A stretch of DNA of 64,000 bases from Pseudoscleropodium purum (taxonomy: Eukaryota > Streptophyta > Bryopsida > Hypnales > Brachytheciaceae). This document shows, in pieces, positions 36,171-49,351 of the stretch. The number at the start of each line of letters is the position of its first letter. The stretch's first letter is position 1. Below the pieces are notes generated by a model. That model ran no database searches, had not been told where the DNA came from, and worked only from the letters and a program-made list of their open reading frames with translations. The stretch spans positions 46,986,243 to 47,050,242 of the forward strand of contig OZ017796.1 in assembly GCA_963969395.1 (NCBI GenBank), in the 5' to 3' direction. The translations under genes and the position numbers were made by a program.

Positions 36171-37115
36171 CCCCTAAAGATTTTTGACTATGTTTTCACC
36201 AAAAACACTCTAAAACTGTCATTTCTAGTGCAAGTACCAAATTTTTGAAAAAAAACATTTTTGGACACAAGTAACCATAGGATCTTGTAGTAAACTATGT
36301 TGAAAAGATGTGGTAAAAATTTCAAAAAATTTCACCATGTCAATTGCAAGATATTAGCATTTGAACTCACAAAAATCTTTTTTTTATCCCTGCAAAAATC
36401 TGGACAGCTACATTTTACTAGGTCACATGTGCATGAAAAAATGTCCAAAATGGTGGTTACTCTTGAACTTCATTCTTCAAAGGAAGTTGGCTAAATGCTT
36501 GAAATTTTTAGATCACTTGGAATTGTATAATATATAGGAAAAAAGTAGTAAGTAGAATGAAGTAGAGAATGATTCAAAGTACTAAGTTGTTAATAATTTC
36601 TTTATGGAATTGAAAAATTTCAATCCCAATGGTTGAAATGTGGTAATAAACAATGTACACCAAAAAAAATTTATCTTTTTTCAAAATATTTAAAATTGAG
36701 TAAAATAAAGGGCTTCAAAGTTTATTTCAGAATAGAAATTCCATGACTATCCACAAACTACTCCAAACTAAAACTCCTCATAACTTTTGATTCATCCATC
36801 CAAATGGAATGATTAAAAGTTTTCCATGTATATATAAATCTATAGAATCAATTTCAAATTTTAACATTTGAAAAAAATGATTTTGGAAGAATATTTTTTT
36901 TGCTGCCCGAGCTGCCTGCCAAACGCTGAAAATCACATTTCATAAAATAACTTTTTAGCCATGTAGTCAAAAGTTATAAAAATTGTTGGGCCGTAAAGAT
37001 ACTCTTTGGGAAAATTTTGTGTAAAAATTTCAAAAAAATAAAATAAAAACTCCATCTGTAGTGAGTTGCCCAAAATTGCTATGTTGCCAAAACATGGAAT
37101 TCAGGGCTTTAGGAG
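36171..37115. mobile_element. TTAA element G: piggyBac-like non-autonomous element
   Basis: A 945-bp unit flanked by TTAA at 36167-36170 and 37116-37119. Ends are CCCCTAAAG and, read inwards, CTCCTAAAG. Its interior closely parallels element H along the whole length. Confidence 0.55.
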
Positions 37116-37119
37116 TTAA

Positions 37120-38340
37120 AGACTATACACCTATATTATAGGTGTTTATATTATAGAAACCTACCATGATTATAGTATAATTATAATACAAGTATCTATA
37201 TTATTGGTGTTTATATTATAAATATCTTCAATGGTTGCAATATATCTACTTATATACATGCTTAAAGCTCACATGCCTGCATTTTCATGCTTACGTACTA
37301 GCACCATTGAAAAAATTCACATTATTCTTCATAAATACTAACAAACTATAACAAATAGAGATTTTTCATTTGACAATACATACTCTTGTAAGAGAAAAAC
37401 ATCACATTGAAATTCAAATATATTTAAAAAGGCTAAATGCATTTGTAATGAGTTTCTCAAACAACTGAATTCTTTATAAATTATCATATTTGTTGTGTGT
37501 TTTGAAACAAAATAACTCATAATATATTATCTAATTACTTGTGAATTTTCAAACAAATGAATTCATAGTGTCAATGGAGTCTATTTCAAGAGACATGATA
37601 GTATTTCATTTGAAGAGGATAGGCATACCCCTTTTTCATAATATGGGATTGCTTCAACATTATGATCCCTCATTTATTTGTTTGAGAACCTACAACAAAT
37701 ATAATAACAAGCAAGCTACAGCTATACTATGGTTGAATGTCTTTACAATATTGCTCACTTTAGAGTGAAGGAGTTTTTTTCTTTTAGTTTAGAATGAACA
37801 ATTTAAAAGTTCATTTGTTTGAAAGTCCACCATATATATGATAACAAAGGACAAATGATGGTATATATGTGTAATGATGTTGACTATGAAAATAAAACAA
37901 AATGCTTCTAGTAAGACCTTTTTTTCTTGATTTTTGAACTATTGTCAAAACAAGGAATCAAGGATCACTAATATTTTGGTGAACCAATTTATTTCTAAAA
38001 TTGAATTCATTTTTTGACAAGTTTTTACTATTAAATTATTTTATAAATGTATTAATTCATTTTTGGTGATTTTGACCATATTTTTTGTTAACAATTCAAT
38101 TAAAATATTCAACCAAGATTCTTTGAGAAACTTATTGATATATGTATGTGATCTAGATTTCGCGATCTCACTAAACCTAGGGAAATAGTATAGAGGTTCT
38201 TGAAATTTTGGGAATGGTCAAATAGTCTAACGTATTGTAGCTAAAGTCACTTGTTTTCTAGAATAAAAAAGAATTTAATATGAAATATCATATAATTCTT
38301 AATAAACAATTTATCTTATACACTCTTATACCCAAAGGAA
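37120..38340. other. AT-rich intergenic DNA; no gene seen
   Basis: Includes near-repeats of TATTATAGGTGTTTATATTAT at about 37134-37220. Nothing else is recognisable. Confidence 0.3.
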
Positions 38341-38426
38341 TAATTTGTTGGCCAGTCCATTAAATAATGCTATTGGACGCATGAGTGCTGTCTCAGTCCT
38401 ACCTAGTATTCTAGGGGTATTTCAAA

Positions 38427-40587
38427 GACAATTTGTCAGGTTATTCAACAATTTGTCATGCATGATCTAGACTTTTAAGTGCAATAATTCACATATACAT
38501 TTATATATAGTATATAGGTTCTTTAATTACCATGAAGTTTTTTACCATAACAATTTGTCCAGTCACTACTTAGCTAGCCAAATTACTAATTTTATATGAG
38601 TATCAAAATAGTCCCAGTCCTCTACAACAAATTGTCTCTATACTAATGTAGGGGAAATGAGTGTATAATGCAATTTCAGCTTCCAGCTTCTCTGCACATT
38701 TTCACAACTTGTCAAAACCAAACAATTAATCTCAGACTAATTCTATGAGCTTACTGGTCCATAGTTGTCCTTCATTCCATAGTCAAGGCAAATTGTTTTC
38801 AATGTCAGTTTCCGATCAAACAAATTGTCACTACCCTACTCAACCTCTTGTGGCTTTTGACAATTAATTTATTAACAGATTATAAATTCCGATTTATATT
38901 ATTTTATTAATTTACAATGTCAACACAAGTAGTGAACAAATTGTCTCATCACAACACAAGAAAACTCTTTCATATCAACTTGTATAATTTTTCTACATAT
39001 TTCAAAAAGACAGTTCATGTTCAATTCAATAGTTCATTTATTCATAATAATTTTAGTTTTCATTCATACTCCAATAACAATTTAATTTTATCGACAATTC
39101 GTCAAAGATAAAATTATTTTGCATCAAAACAAACATTCAACAATTTGTTTCACAATGACATGTTACATTATCAAAACAGTTTTGAATAAATTATTCCATT
39201 GCATTGTATCATACAAATTGCCGTTTAGGGATTTTTAAATTAATAATTCATAATCAGAAATATAATAGTTATTAATTAAAGCGATTCTTAATTTCCTCAC
39301 TTCAATTTTTTTATAATAAATTAATTACTATCATTCTACTGATTTCAATTAACCAACAAATTGATCACTGCATATTCAATCAATTTACAAACAATTCATC
39401 GAAATCTACATTACCAAACAGGAGACTCGATGAACAAGTTGTTTCATACACAATCTAGACTGCCGCTCCATTCACTTGTCCTCGCTGCTACCTCCGAACA
39501 AATTGTCTTGCGATTCTTTCTCTGTCCGCATCATTATTAATTCACTCACATATTCACTCAGACAAATTGTTCTCTAAATTCTCACTGGATTATTGATATG
39601 ACGACTTAGATCCACTCACTAAGAATTCACTCAACAACTTGACAATTTGTTTTAAGATTACACATACAAGAAACATAATTTTCCCCCATCACTACTATTG
39701 AACCTCAAACAATTTGTCTAAAACAACTCAGTCATTCCAATCACTGAAAATTCACAATTACAATTACACCATTCATTCACAAATTCACAATCAAGAAATC
39801 CAATCACTGGATACAAATTTCACACAACAATATAATGCTCAATTCAAACTCTTACAAAGTAGTCCACCTGGACTTTCCTTCCAACAACAAATTGTCTAAC
39901 TCAAAATTCACAATCTCCACAACAGTATTCCAATCACTGGACATACAAGCAGGGTTGACGAATTTCAACGTCCGCCCCAAAATAGCGTCCGTTTTCCGGA
40001 CGTTCGGACGTACGGACGCTAGCGGACGCAGCGCCCCGACTGCTGTCGGAAAGCGGACGGGCGGGGCGGATGGACCGACCGCCCGAGGCGGACACCCAGA
40101 TCGTGCGGACCAGATCAGTCTGCGCGTCGATCGGACGGCCGTAATCGGGTGGACAGGCGGATGGGGGACAGGCGCACACTGCGTCCACCGGGACGCGAAT
40201 GTCAGCGGACGCTGCGGACACAGCGTCCGCGTCCGGACGTCCTGTCAACCCTGCATACAAGAGACTCAAGTGAATGAGCACAAAGACAAATGTTTACAAA
40301 ATTATATTAACAAAGCACATCCTGTGCTGAAACAGACAAATTGTTTATAAAAGTACGCTACTAAAGACCGAGAGAATGGGGGAGAAGAAAGACAAATTGT
40401 TCAAGACTATACTGTCTCAAACGGTACCAAACCACAAACTGGAACCACTTCCAAGACAACTTGTCCTACTTCCTATCTTGCCTATTACATCCTTTAAAAT
40501 CTAAAGTCAATTTGTCTATCTTTTTCTACAAAATGTGAAACTGTACTTACAAATTGTCTCTGTTTACACTATAAAAGACAAATTGAC
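38427..40587. repeat. Field of an 11-bp palindrome, GACAA-N-TTGTC
   Basis: Perfect copies at 38427-38437 (GACAATTTGTC) and 40455-40465 (GACAACTTGTC). Near-perfect copies start at 38447, 38549, 38626, 38818, 38935, 39497, 39561, 39641, 39708, 39886, 40335, 40391, 40506, 40548 and 40577. Weaker copies lie between, for example near 38706, 39092, 39139 and 39430. Spacing is irregular, about 20-300 bp, and the sequence between copies is not repeated. The GC-rich hAT-type MITE at 39950-40253 interrupts the field. There is no gene inside. Dense dispersed short palindromes of this type suggest protein-binding sites, for instance transposon subterminal repeats. Confidence 0.7.
39950..40253. mobile_element. 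hAT-type MITE 1, GC-rich, 304 bp
   Basis: Flanked by the exact 8-bp duplication CATACAAG (39942-39949 and 40254-40261). Ends are inverted: CAGGGTTGAC and, read inwards from the right, CAGGGTTGACA. An 8-bp duplication with CA-GG-TTG ends is characteristic of hAT elements. The interior is very GC-rich against an AT-rich background and is packed with GGACG/CGTCC motifs in both orientations. It has no transposase. Confidence 0.85.
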
Positions 40588-40693
40588 TGAAAAAACAAAA
40601 AATTGCAAGACTACAATGTACAACAATATTGAATATCATTAGAAGTAATTTAAAAAAGCACCATTAATGTTGAATGTCTATGATGAAAATTGA

Positions 40694-41623
40694 CCTCCAA
40701 AGGTTTTGACTATATTTTCACTAAAAAAACGCTTCAAAACTGCCATTTCTAGGACAATTACCAAATTTTAGAAAAAAACCCATTTTTGGGTATATAAAAC
40801 TATAGGATTTTGTAGTATGCTAGTTTGAAGAGATGTAGAAAAAATTTCAGGAATTCCCCTGTGTAGATTGAAAGATATTAGCATTTTAAGTGACAAAAAT
40901 CCTTTTGGAGGCCCTTCGGAAAACCCGGTAGCTGCACTTCTTAAGTTCACATTTGCATACAAAATGTCCTAAATAGTGGTGCTTCTTTGGATTCATTCTT
41001 CAAGGCAAGTTGGCTACATGCTTAAAAAAATTCAGATCATTTAAAATTGTACAACATATAGGAAAAAATAGTTAGTAGAAAAAGTGGACTAAGGATGATT
41101 CATAATATTAAGTTGTTAAAAATTTAGTTATGAAATTGAAAAATGCCAATCTCAATGGTTGAATCTTTGTAATATATTACACCCAATATTTTTTTGTTTT
41201 TTTTAATATTAAAAATTGAGTTCAATAAAGGACACCAAGTTTATTTTAGAGTAGAGATTCCATAACTACCCATAAACTAGAATTCCTCATAACTTCTATC
41301 TCATTAATCAAAACGGAATGATTCAAAGCTTTTTATGTAAATATTAATCTGTAAAATAATTTTCAGTTTTTATTTTTTAAGAATAAATTTTTCAATAAAT
41401 TTTTAGAGCTACTCAAATTATCCATAGTTCATTGAAAACTACATGGCATATGATAATTTTTTAACCATGTAGTCAAAAGTTATGAAAATTTGTGGGCCTT
41501 AAAGCTACTCCTTAGTCACATATTGTGTGAAAATTTCAAAGAAAGAAAATAAAAATTCCATTTAAAATGAGTTGTCCAAAATCACTATATTGCCAACTAA
41601 AATGCCATTTGATCCTTTGGGGG
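40694..41623. mobile_element. TTAA element H: piggyBac-like non-autonomous element
   Basis: A ~930-bp unit. The right flank is TTAA at 41624-41627; the left flank reads TTGA, a decayed TTAA. Ends are CCTCCAAAGG and, read inwards, CCCCCAAAGG. The interior matches element G. Confidence 0.5.
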
Positions 41624-41627
41624 TTAA

Positions 41628-44019
41628 AAGCCTGATTGCAAAATATATATTTAACTATTTGTTCATGACTTCATCATATAAAATTTATATGAAAACTATT
41701 TCAATGTAATCTAGTGGTGGTTTATATAGATTTATATAGATTCAACTTCTAGGATTGCCTAAAAACCATCCTACATACCTTTGATTCAATTAAAAGTCAT
41801 AAAATTCCATATTTGCAAGTAGCACATGCATTTTTCAAATTTTGAATATACACTCACTCTTATGCTATGCCTTTCTTAATACAATGTTTTGAACATTGAC
41901 TTCTTTTAACGAATCGCTACAAATGCTATGGTATAAAATACAATTGTCAAAATAATGTATGTGGCAATAGTTAAAACTAAACATATGGGTTGGTGTTGAA
42001 GATAATTGTCTATTTGTCTTATCTAAATTCAAATGCTATATTCTTGCAATCTATAGTCTCAAAATTTTATTTTTTAAAATGCCTATAGTAGTCTTATACA
42101 ATTCTTGATACAATTTTGTATAGTTGGATTTAAAACATTTTTTGAAACTTATATGAAATCATCAAATACTATTTATTATATTGTCAATTTTTCAAATTTC
42201 TTCCCATTGTTAGGTCATTATAAATGACTAAGTTCCATTCTTTATTTACTTTTAAGGTTTGGCATGCATGTAAGTAATATGATTCTAGAGAATGCTTTTT
42301 TAGCATTAAATGAAGGAAAATGAAGAAAAATGCATGTATGAGTAATGCAAAAATTCCCCTTCAAGAGAATCAAAGTCATTAGGTCTTGTTCAATAGGTGG
42401 AAATAACTTCAAACACTATAACCTTACAATCTTTATATATAAATGGTCTAAATTTTTTTCTATGCATACACAAAGTAATATATACAACTTTTGTGTAGTT
42501 GACTGATTTAGTAAAAAGATTTTAATGTCATTTTTGTTCAATGCACTAAAAAATGGAAATTTTAGGACAATTTTGGTGAAATGTACTCGTAGTCCATTAG
42601 GAACTCGGATAAATATTTTTTGAATAATATTGTTCATTATTAAGCATATACCAAATACTGGTACAATGTTTTTGAGTGGATATTCAATGATGCAACAAAG
42701 CCTCAATCAACAAACTTGAAGCCAAATACCCTTGTCCAATTATTTTGTTTTATTCTCAAAAATCCATGAATTCAAATTGTAATATCTTACGTTGTTACTA
42801 AACAGACAATGTGCATTTGTATCAATATCCATGTCTTTATATGTACATCTCTTTTTCTCTATATGTATTTGCATCCAAATAAAAAATAAAATAAAATAAA
42901 AAATAATATAATATAATATATGTATGTATGTAAGTATGTATATATATATATATTTGTATTTGCATTTGCATTTGTACCTACATATGATAGGGCTGCCCAT
43001 CTAGACTTGTCATTTTTAATTTTTTCTCTCTCCTAATTAGTTATCAACTTTTGAGAAACTTTTAGCTAGTGTTTTGAGAGGATAGTTTGTCTTTTAAGTA
43101 AGTTCCCACTTAAACCTCTTCACATCAAAATAGATTTGTAGAACAATCTAAAGCTAGTAAAATAATATTTACTTGACTACAAGGGTGAAAAATTGATGTA
43201 GTTCACGAAATTTTGGGAAGTTGTAAGCTTCCATGGTTATTAAAAAATATTAGGGCAAACTACTATTGTGCACAATGTATAGTACATTTAAGAAAACAAA
43301 AAGTAAAGGACTATATAGAAGATACTATGTATAGAAGTATCAAATCAAGTCGTATTGATTTTCATACTTTATTTTTTCAATCTTTACCTTTTGAACGTAA
43401 ATGAATTGTAAAGACTCCAAAACTTTACTATGATTGAGGGCTTTTAAATTGACAATTCATTTGGATTTCTAAATTTGCAGCTTATATGACAAGACACATT
43501 TCACATTTTTTCTAATAGAACTTTCGCATTGAATGAACTCACCATTAATATCCAAAGTCCACAATTGATTAAAAATCAGATTCTATAGGACTATAATTAG
43601 TGTATAAAGATAGGATATATTATCCACTAATTATTAATTACACTTATTTGTAGAATGTCAAAGGAAAAGTACAACATTTAAATAATTAGGTTGGAGTTAA
43701 AGAAAATTTTCTTTCTTGAAATTTGGATTCTAAAACACAAAAACATGCAATTGAAATATTTTGTTGAATTGAGTTTTTTTCCAAGATTTTAAAGTGAAGT
43801 TGAATTGTAATTTATCAAGCTTCTTAATAGTGGTTTAAATTAGGTTCCCAAAATGAATACTTTGAAGTTTAGATTGAGTTTGACCAAGGTGATGCACATT
43901 TGTGATGTAGGATGTTTTATAGTTACAAAATTGGCTAAATGTATATGAATTAGGCTTTGAATTTGAAAAATAATTTTTTTATGAAACTGTAAAAGGCAAA
44001 AATAATAGTTTTTTTTTTA
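41628..44019. other. AT-rich intergenic DNA; no gene seen
   Basis: Only simple-sequence features stand out: ATAAAATAAA and TATG/TA runs at about 42880-42950 followed by TTTGCATTTGCATTTG near 42956. No coding exon was found. Confidence 0.35.
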
Positions 44020-44992
44020 CTCCTAAAGTTCTGTTGTCCCCTTGAGGGACAAAATAGATTTCATATAGGCTCCCATGGCCTCAATATTTGTTATGATTTT
44101 TTGAACCTTTTTTTTGAAAAAAGAAAAGTAAATTAGCTTTCTAGGAATATAATTTTTATTTCAATCAATCACCATGAGAAAAAGTTATGCCACCCTAATC
44201 TCCAAATAGGATTCATAGGCAATCCAAAAAACATTACAAAATGTCAAAAAAAAAATTCCAAAATTTTGTTTCCTATAGAAAATATTTTGTCTTAGTAGAA
44301 AGATTTGATTCTCTTTATTTGGACTAGTGAGAAATTATGGACAAACTTGTTATGAGGGCAATCTAAAAATATTTAAAAAAAAATAACATATTGGATTCAT
44401 TTTTTTAACACATCTCTCTCAATTTTTCAAAAATATATTCTATAGAATTTTAGTTTATTTACTAGAAATCTCACAATTAGGATTATTGTATTTTAGTGCC
44501 GTGTTAGACCAATTAATGATTTAGTTTTTCCTTCAATCTTATGCCGTGAATAGGTTATTAATAGGTTCAAAATGGAATTGAGTTATTTAACTATTTAAAA
44601 TAATGAAAATCAAATGTCTTTTAAAATTGATTAATTTTTTTTACTTTCAACTTGGTTTTCCAACATATGAAAATTTACTTTCATTATCAATAGTGCAAAA
44701 TTTCAAGCCAAGAATTCTTTTTCTACAACATGCTTCACTAAGCCTTAAAAACTAGTCAAGCATGTTGTAGAAAAATAATTCTTCACTTAAAATACAAATA
44801 TCTTGCAATCTACACTCAAATCCAAACAATTAAGACTTTTGAAATTTCTTCTTTGTTTTCTTATATTAGTTTGATACAAGATCTTATAGTTAAATATGTA
44901 AAAACATAATTTCTAAAGTTTTTTCTACTTTGCAATAGAATTGGCAATTTAGTGTGGAATTCGATGAAAAGAGGCCTTGAGACTATAGGGGC
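44020..44992. mobile_element. TTAA element I: decayed piggyBac-like element
   Basis: Ends are CTCCTAAAG and, read inwards, CCCCTATAG. The flanking TTAA copies have decayed (TTAC left, CTAA right). The left interior (CCCTTGAGGGACAAAATAGAT) corresponds to that of elements F and J. It contains the hairpin at 44710-44783. Confidence 0.45.
44710..44783. repeat. Compact hairpin: 31-bp arms, 12-nt loop
   Basis: Arms 44710-44740 and 44753-44783 pair with only two mismatches out of 31. The shared core is TTTTTCTACAACATGCTT. The stem and loop size would allow a small-RNA precursor. A template-switch mutation within element I is the alternative. Confidence 0.6.
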
Positions 44993-47130
44993 TAAATAAA
45001 AAATTATTATTACTATAGAAACATTTATAATTTAAATTCAAAACTAAAACAATATTTTATCTTTTTTAGTAGAGTTTTGAATTCCATTGCATGTTTTGTC
45101 CATTTATATAAATGTTTTGTCCCATATTTTGTCCATTTGCTAAGTGTTCATTCTTAGAGCTACATCAATGGATTGTTATAATATAACATCTCTCTATGCA
45201 ACAATAATTCGAGAATAATTCTATTTGAAAAAATTTCAATTCCTACTTAACGCCTCTCATTGTCTCAAATGGATTATTGCATTTTGGCCTTTCGGGGCAA
45301 GCTATAGTGACTTTGAATTTTGTATTTATTTAAAATATTTCTAAAATGACTCCTAATCATTGTTTTTTCCATGTTAAATTTTATTTCAGGCAAATCTCAA
45401 CAAGGTTTGCAAAAATTATAAGGTTTTATTTGCTTTGGTAGAAACTCAAACAATTAGAGAAGCTAAATTTTTTTTGACTCTATTTATAAAATATGTACAT
45501 TTTATTATATAGAAAACTTTTGAATTCTTCTCTTATGATCGATGAAATTAAAAGTTATGAGAATTTCCTTTTTGTAGGCAAGCATGATATCTTTTTATAA
45601 AGTTGATATTTGAAGTTCTATTTTGAATTCAATTTGTAGTAGTACTCAAAAAATAAATTCACTAGAGATAGATTGCCTATTGCATATAATATCTCAAGAT
45701 GATGATTAACAAATTTTCAACTTATTTTGTAATCTGAAAAAATCAATCAATATCCATTTTCATTTATTCAACTTAATACTTATACTCAATTTTTAATCTA
45801 AGGATTTATTTTTTAATTTTGTTTCATGTGCTCTCAATTTATTTCCACAACATGATATACTTTTTTTTATTAGGTTGTAGAACATAAAAATGATTTAATA
45901 AAAAAAGTCTTATTTAAAAAAAATTATAGCATCATAGTTTTGCAATTGGTAAGTTTTATTCTTTAAATGTTTTATAGAATACACCATAGAAAATTTACTA
46001 CAAATATATGACAAATTCTACTATTGAATTTGCCTTTGAATAATTTAAATAATGAATAAAACATTGTTAATTTCAAAAATCTAATGTTTGGGGGTAGTTT
46101 TTGGCTTGAAGTAGTCAAAGAATTGTAGAGGTTAATTAGACAATTTATAAAATAGACTTTTGGTCCCTATAACCCCAACAAATATTAGTTGAATTATTAA
46201 AATCTTCAAGAGTTTATTGTTTTGCCTATAAAAAATAGATGAAGTCATCCAAATAGGTTGATAAAGTGATTTTGGAGTTCTCTCAAAAACTAATTCTCTC
46301 TAGTTCACTAAATAATACTTTTATGATTGACTTCAATAATAAACATAATGAAAATCTTTTAAGAAAAATTTATAATTAGAGTTAATATTTTAAACTTTAT
46401 GGAGAAAATTTTATGGAACCAAAAATTAAACATTCTCAATAGAAGTGACAATTTTATATTGCATTACTGTAGTCACACTAATTTTTGAGGCCAATGTTTG
46501 GTAATGCAAATTCCTATTTGGAGTTGCAGCTTGCAAATTTAGGATGTTAAACTATAGAATATTAGTCCAAATCGGTGCTTTTGGCTAACTATAGTGGAAA
46601 AAGGGCTAGTGGATATGTAGTTGAGTTGGATTCTAAGTGGGTAGTTCAATTGTGTTGGATTTTGATCGTTGTGAGTCAATTTGGTGGAGTTGAAGAGGTG
46701 CCTAGTGGGTATTTAGCCCTCTCTCCCAATTTGGATTTGGACCCAGTGTTGAGTTGAGCCCACCGCGAGTCCAGCCTTATGAAGGTTGAATTTCTTTTAT
46801 GTATTTTTGGCATGTTATTCAATTGTGAATCTAGTATTGGTTGTGTCGTTGTAGTTGGTTTAATAGTTGAGTTTAATATGTGAGAAAATTGAATGCCTAA
46901 TTAGTATTATTAAATGGTGTGTTGGATTGAATTGGATTGAATTTAGAATTGGGTTGAAGACATGAGATTGGTTTAGGTTGAATCAAATTTTAATCAAAAT
47001 TTATCTCCCTACTTAAATGTTTCCCTTGGATCGAACTTAATATACTATATGGGTAGTTACCTAATTGGCAACCAAACCCTTGTCTACAATTACCATGGGC
47101 ATCTCCACTATTTGGACTACCCCTTGGTCT
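44993..47130. other. AT-rich intergenic DNA; no gene seen
   Basis: No coding exon, RNA gene or clear element ends were found. Short open frames near 46575 are not protein-like. Confidence 0.3.
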
Positions 47131-47134
47131 TTAA

Positions 47135-48209
47135 CCTTTAAAGTCCCATTATCCCCCCAAGGAACAAATGGATTTTGAATAGGCTCTTATGGTCTCAATA
47201 TTCATCATGATTTTTTGAAATGTCTTGAAAAGATAGAAAAACACATTAGCTTTATGAGAATATAATTTTTATTTCAATTGGTGCATGGGAGCAAAAGTTA
47301 TGGGACAAAAGTGTTTTTCTTTTGGTGTTGTGGGTAGAAAACCCTTCACACAAAAAAATAAAATAGGTTCTCATGTATTGTAATTTTATCTATATAGGAA
47401 GCTTAGATTCATTCCATTTGGACTTGTTATGTGAAAGTTATAGACAATCTTATTCTATGGGCAATTAGAACATCATTCTTCTATTAAATTAGGCTTTTTT
47501 TTTTCTGTCATGTTGAGATGTTCTAGACCGTGCATCTTCCATTTGCGTGTTTGATATGATTGGAAAGCCCTTGGCAAGGAGGGGTGCATGGGCTTAGTTT
47601 CATGGTGTTCCAAACTAAGGTGTGAAAGTTATTGAATTTTGAAGTTTTTAGGAATTAAAATTAAAATTAAAATAAAATTCCTTTGTTTTGACCATGGCAA
47701 TGGTATAGGGCACACTAGTTCTTTTGGAAAAAACAACTAATAGAATTCATTTTTGAATTTAGTGACAAGGTTAAGTTTTTTTGCTTAAACAATCACACCG
47801 TTGGAATTATAGTATTTCAATCCCATCTTAGAGCTATTACTACTTAACAATTTTTTATAAGATGAGGATTAAGTGTATTTTTTTGAATTTTTTTTTCTTA
47901 GACTTTCAATTCAACCCTTCAACACAAGATTTTTTTAAATTCAAAGTCTATAGTGCAAAAAGATTTCCACAAATAACTATCAAAGTCATCTGAAATTGCA
48001 AGGCAACATTCAAAAAAACTTTACTTCCAACTTTGAATGCTAATATCTTCAAATCTATATGGTCAAACTTTGTGAAATGTTTACCACATGATCTGAGACA
48101 AGTGAAGTACAAGATCCTGTGGTTAGATTAAATATTTTTTGGATGAATGTAACAGAATTTTCAGTATTGAGTTGTCTTTGACAAAAAAATGGCTTTGGGG
48201 CTTTAAGGA
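47135..48209. mobile_element. TTAA element J: piggyBac-like non-autonomous element
   Basis: A ~1,075-bp unit. The left TTAA is at 47131-47134; the right flank TTGA at 48210-48213 is a decayed copy. Ends are CCTTTAAAGTCCC and, read inwards, TCCTTAAAGCCCC. The left interior (GGAACAAATGGATTTTGA) matches F and I. Confidence 0.5.
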
Positions 48210-48213
48210 TTGA

Positions 48214-49205
48214 AGATTTAATGTGTGCACATTTGTAATCGGATCATCTAAACATAATTAAATGTATTTACTACAATAACATTCAATACAAATGATTTTT
48301 TTTAATTGAATCCCATTGGCAATTGAAAGAAAATTTCAAAACACTTTAATATGCATTATTTGAATGACCATTGTGTATATAAGTGACAAAATAATGACTC
48401 TAGGTGTACAAACAAATAACACTAAGACTTTCATGTTTTGATGTGTATACTACATCTATATATAATCAATACCTATATTTCTATGATGCCTTTTGATTCA
48501 AGTGTATATGTTGCATTTTCAAGCCGTATATACATACCTTTAAAATAAAACCCCAATCCTAAAAGGCACCCCTCTGAAAAAACAAACAAACAAACAAACT
48601 CATTTTGAATTCTTACAATGAAAGCTCCATTAAGATAGGGTGCTTTTAAAGTGACCTTCTAAGAGCTGATTGCATTTGGGAGGAAGCTAAACTCTTTGAA
48701 ACAATTTTCACTAAATTTTCATAGGAAGAAAAATAGAATTTTGCATTCAACCCAAGTGATCTCTTGTTTTTTTGGACCTTCTTGAAATTAATTACAAATT
48801 TTTGAAGTTGAAAAGCAGTGGTCATTAAAAGCGACCCCCTCCTGAAATGTACATTTCTAGTACATTGATGAAAGCAAAATGTACCTCTGGGGTACAGGTT
48901 GCGTTTAAAGCCAGGTTGCATTTTGAGTACCCTACCTTAAGTCAGTGAAGTATCCGAGAATTCAGAAGGTCATCATGGTCGGGCGTGCAGGGACTCCCCC
49001 AGTACCCGCCCCGCCAATATTGCCGCGCCAGCTGCCACTTTCCCATTGGTGGATCCAGCATATCTGCCCCCCTCCTTGAGGCGGTTCTCTGTGTCAATCA
49101 CGTGGCAGACGTTACGGCAAAGTCCCAATTGGCGCCGCGGCACCGCACAGACTAGACCTTGACCATGGTACTTCATCAGCGAGTCAGTCCTTTCCGATAG
49201 AGGCG
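48214..49205. other. Intergenic transition from AT-rich to GC-rich DNA
   Basis: An (AAAC)n run lies at about 48579-48598. From about 48970 the composition becomes GC-rich (for example GGCGCCGCGG near 49131), marking the end of the repeat-rich block. No supported coding exon. Confidence 0.35.
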
Positions 49206-49208
49206 TTT

Positions 49209-49259
49209 GTCTGTACCGATTAGGCAAATGTCTGTACAAGGCGACAAAAAAGTCTGTAC
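49209..49259. promoter_or_regulatory. Three phased GTCTGTAC motifs
   Basis: GTCTGTAC occurs at 49209-49216, 49230-49237 and 49252-49259, spaced 21-22 bp, about two helical turns. GTAC is the core bound by plant SBP/SPL factors, including copper-response regulators. The role here is inferred. Confidence 0.4.
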
Positions 49260-49351
49260 GCACTGTGCAGGGGTGGTTATTCTACTGGAAGATGATTGAA
49301 GATCCTGCAGTACTTCTGCAGCATTCGCCGTCTCACACACAAGCTCAATCA

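Noticed and set aside
48973..49263. Minus-strand open frame of 96 codons in the GC-rich patch
   Set aside because: It looks like a by-product of local GC content, has no recognisable features, and overlaps the GTAC motif array.
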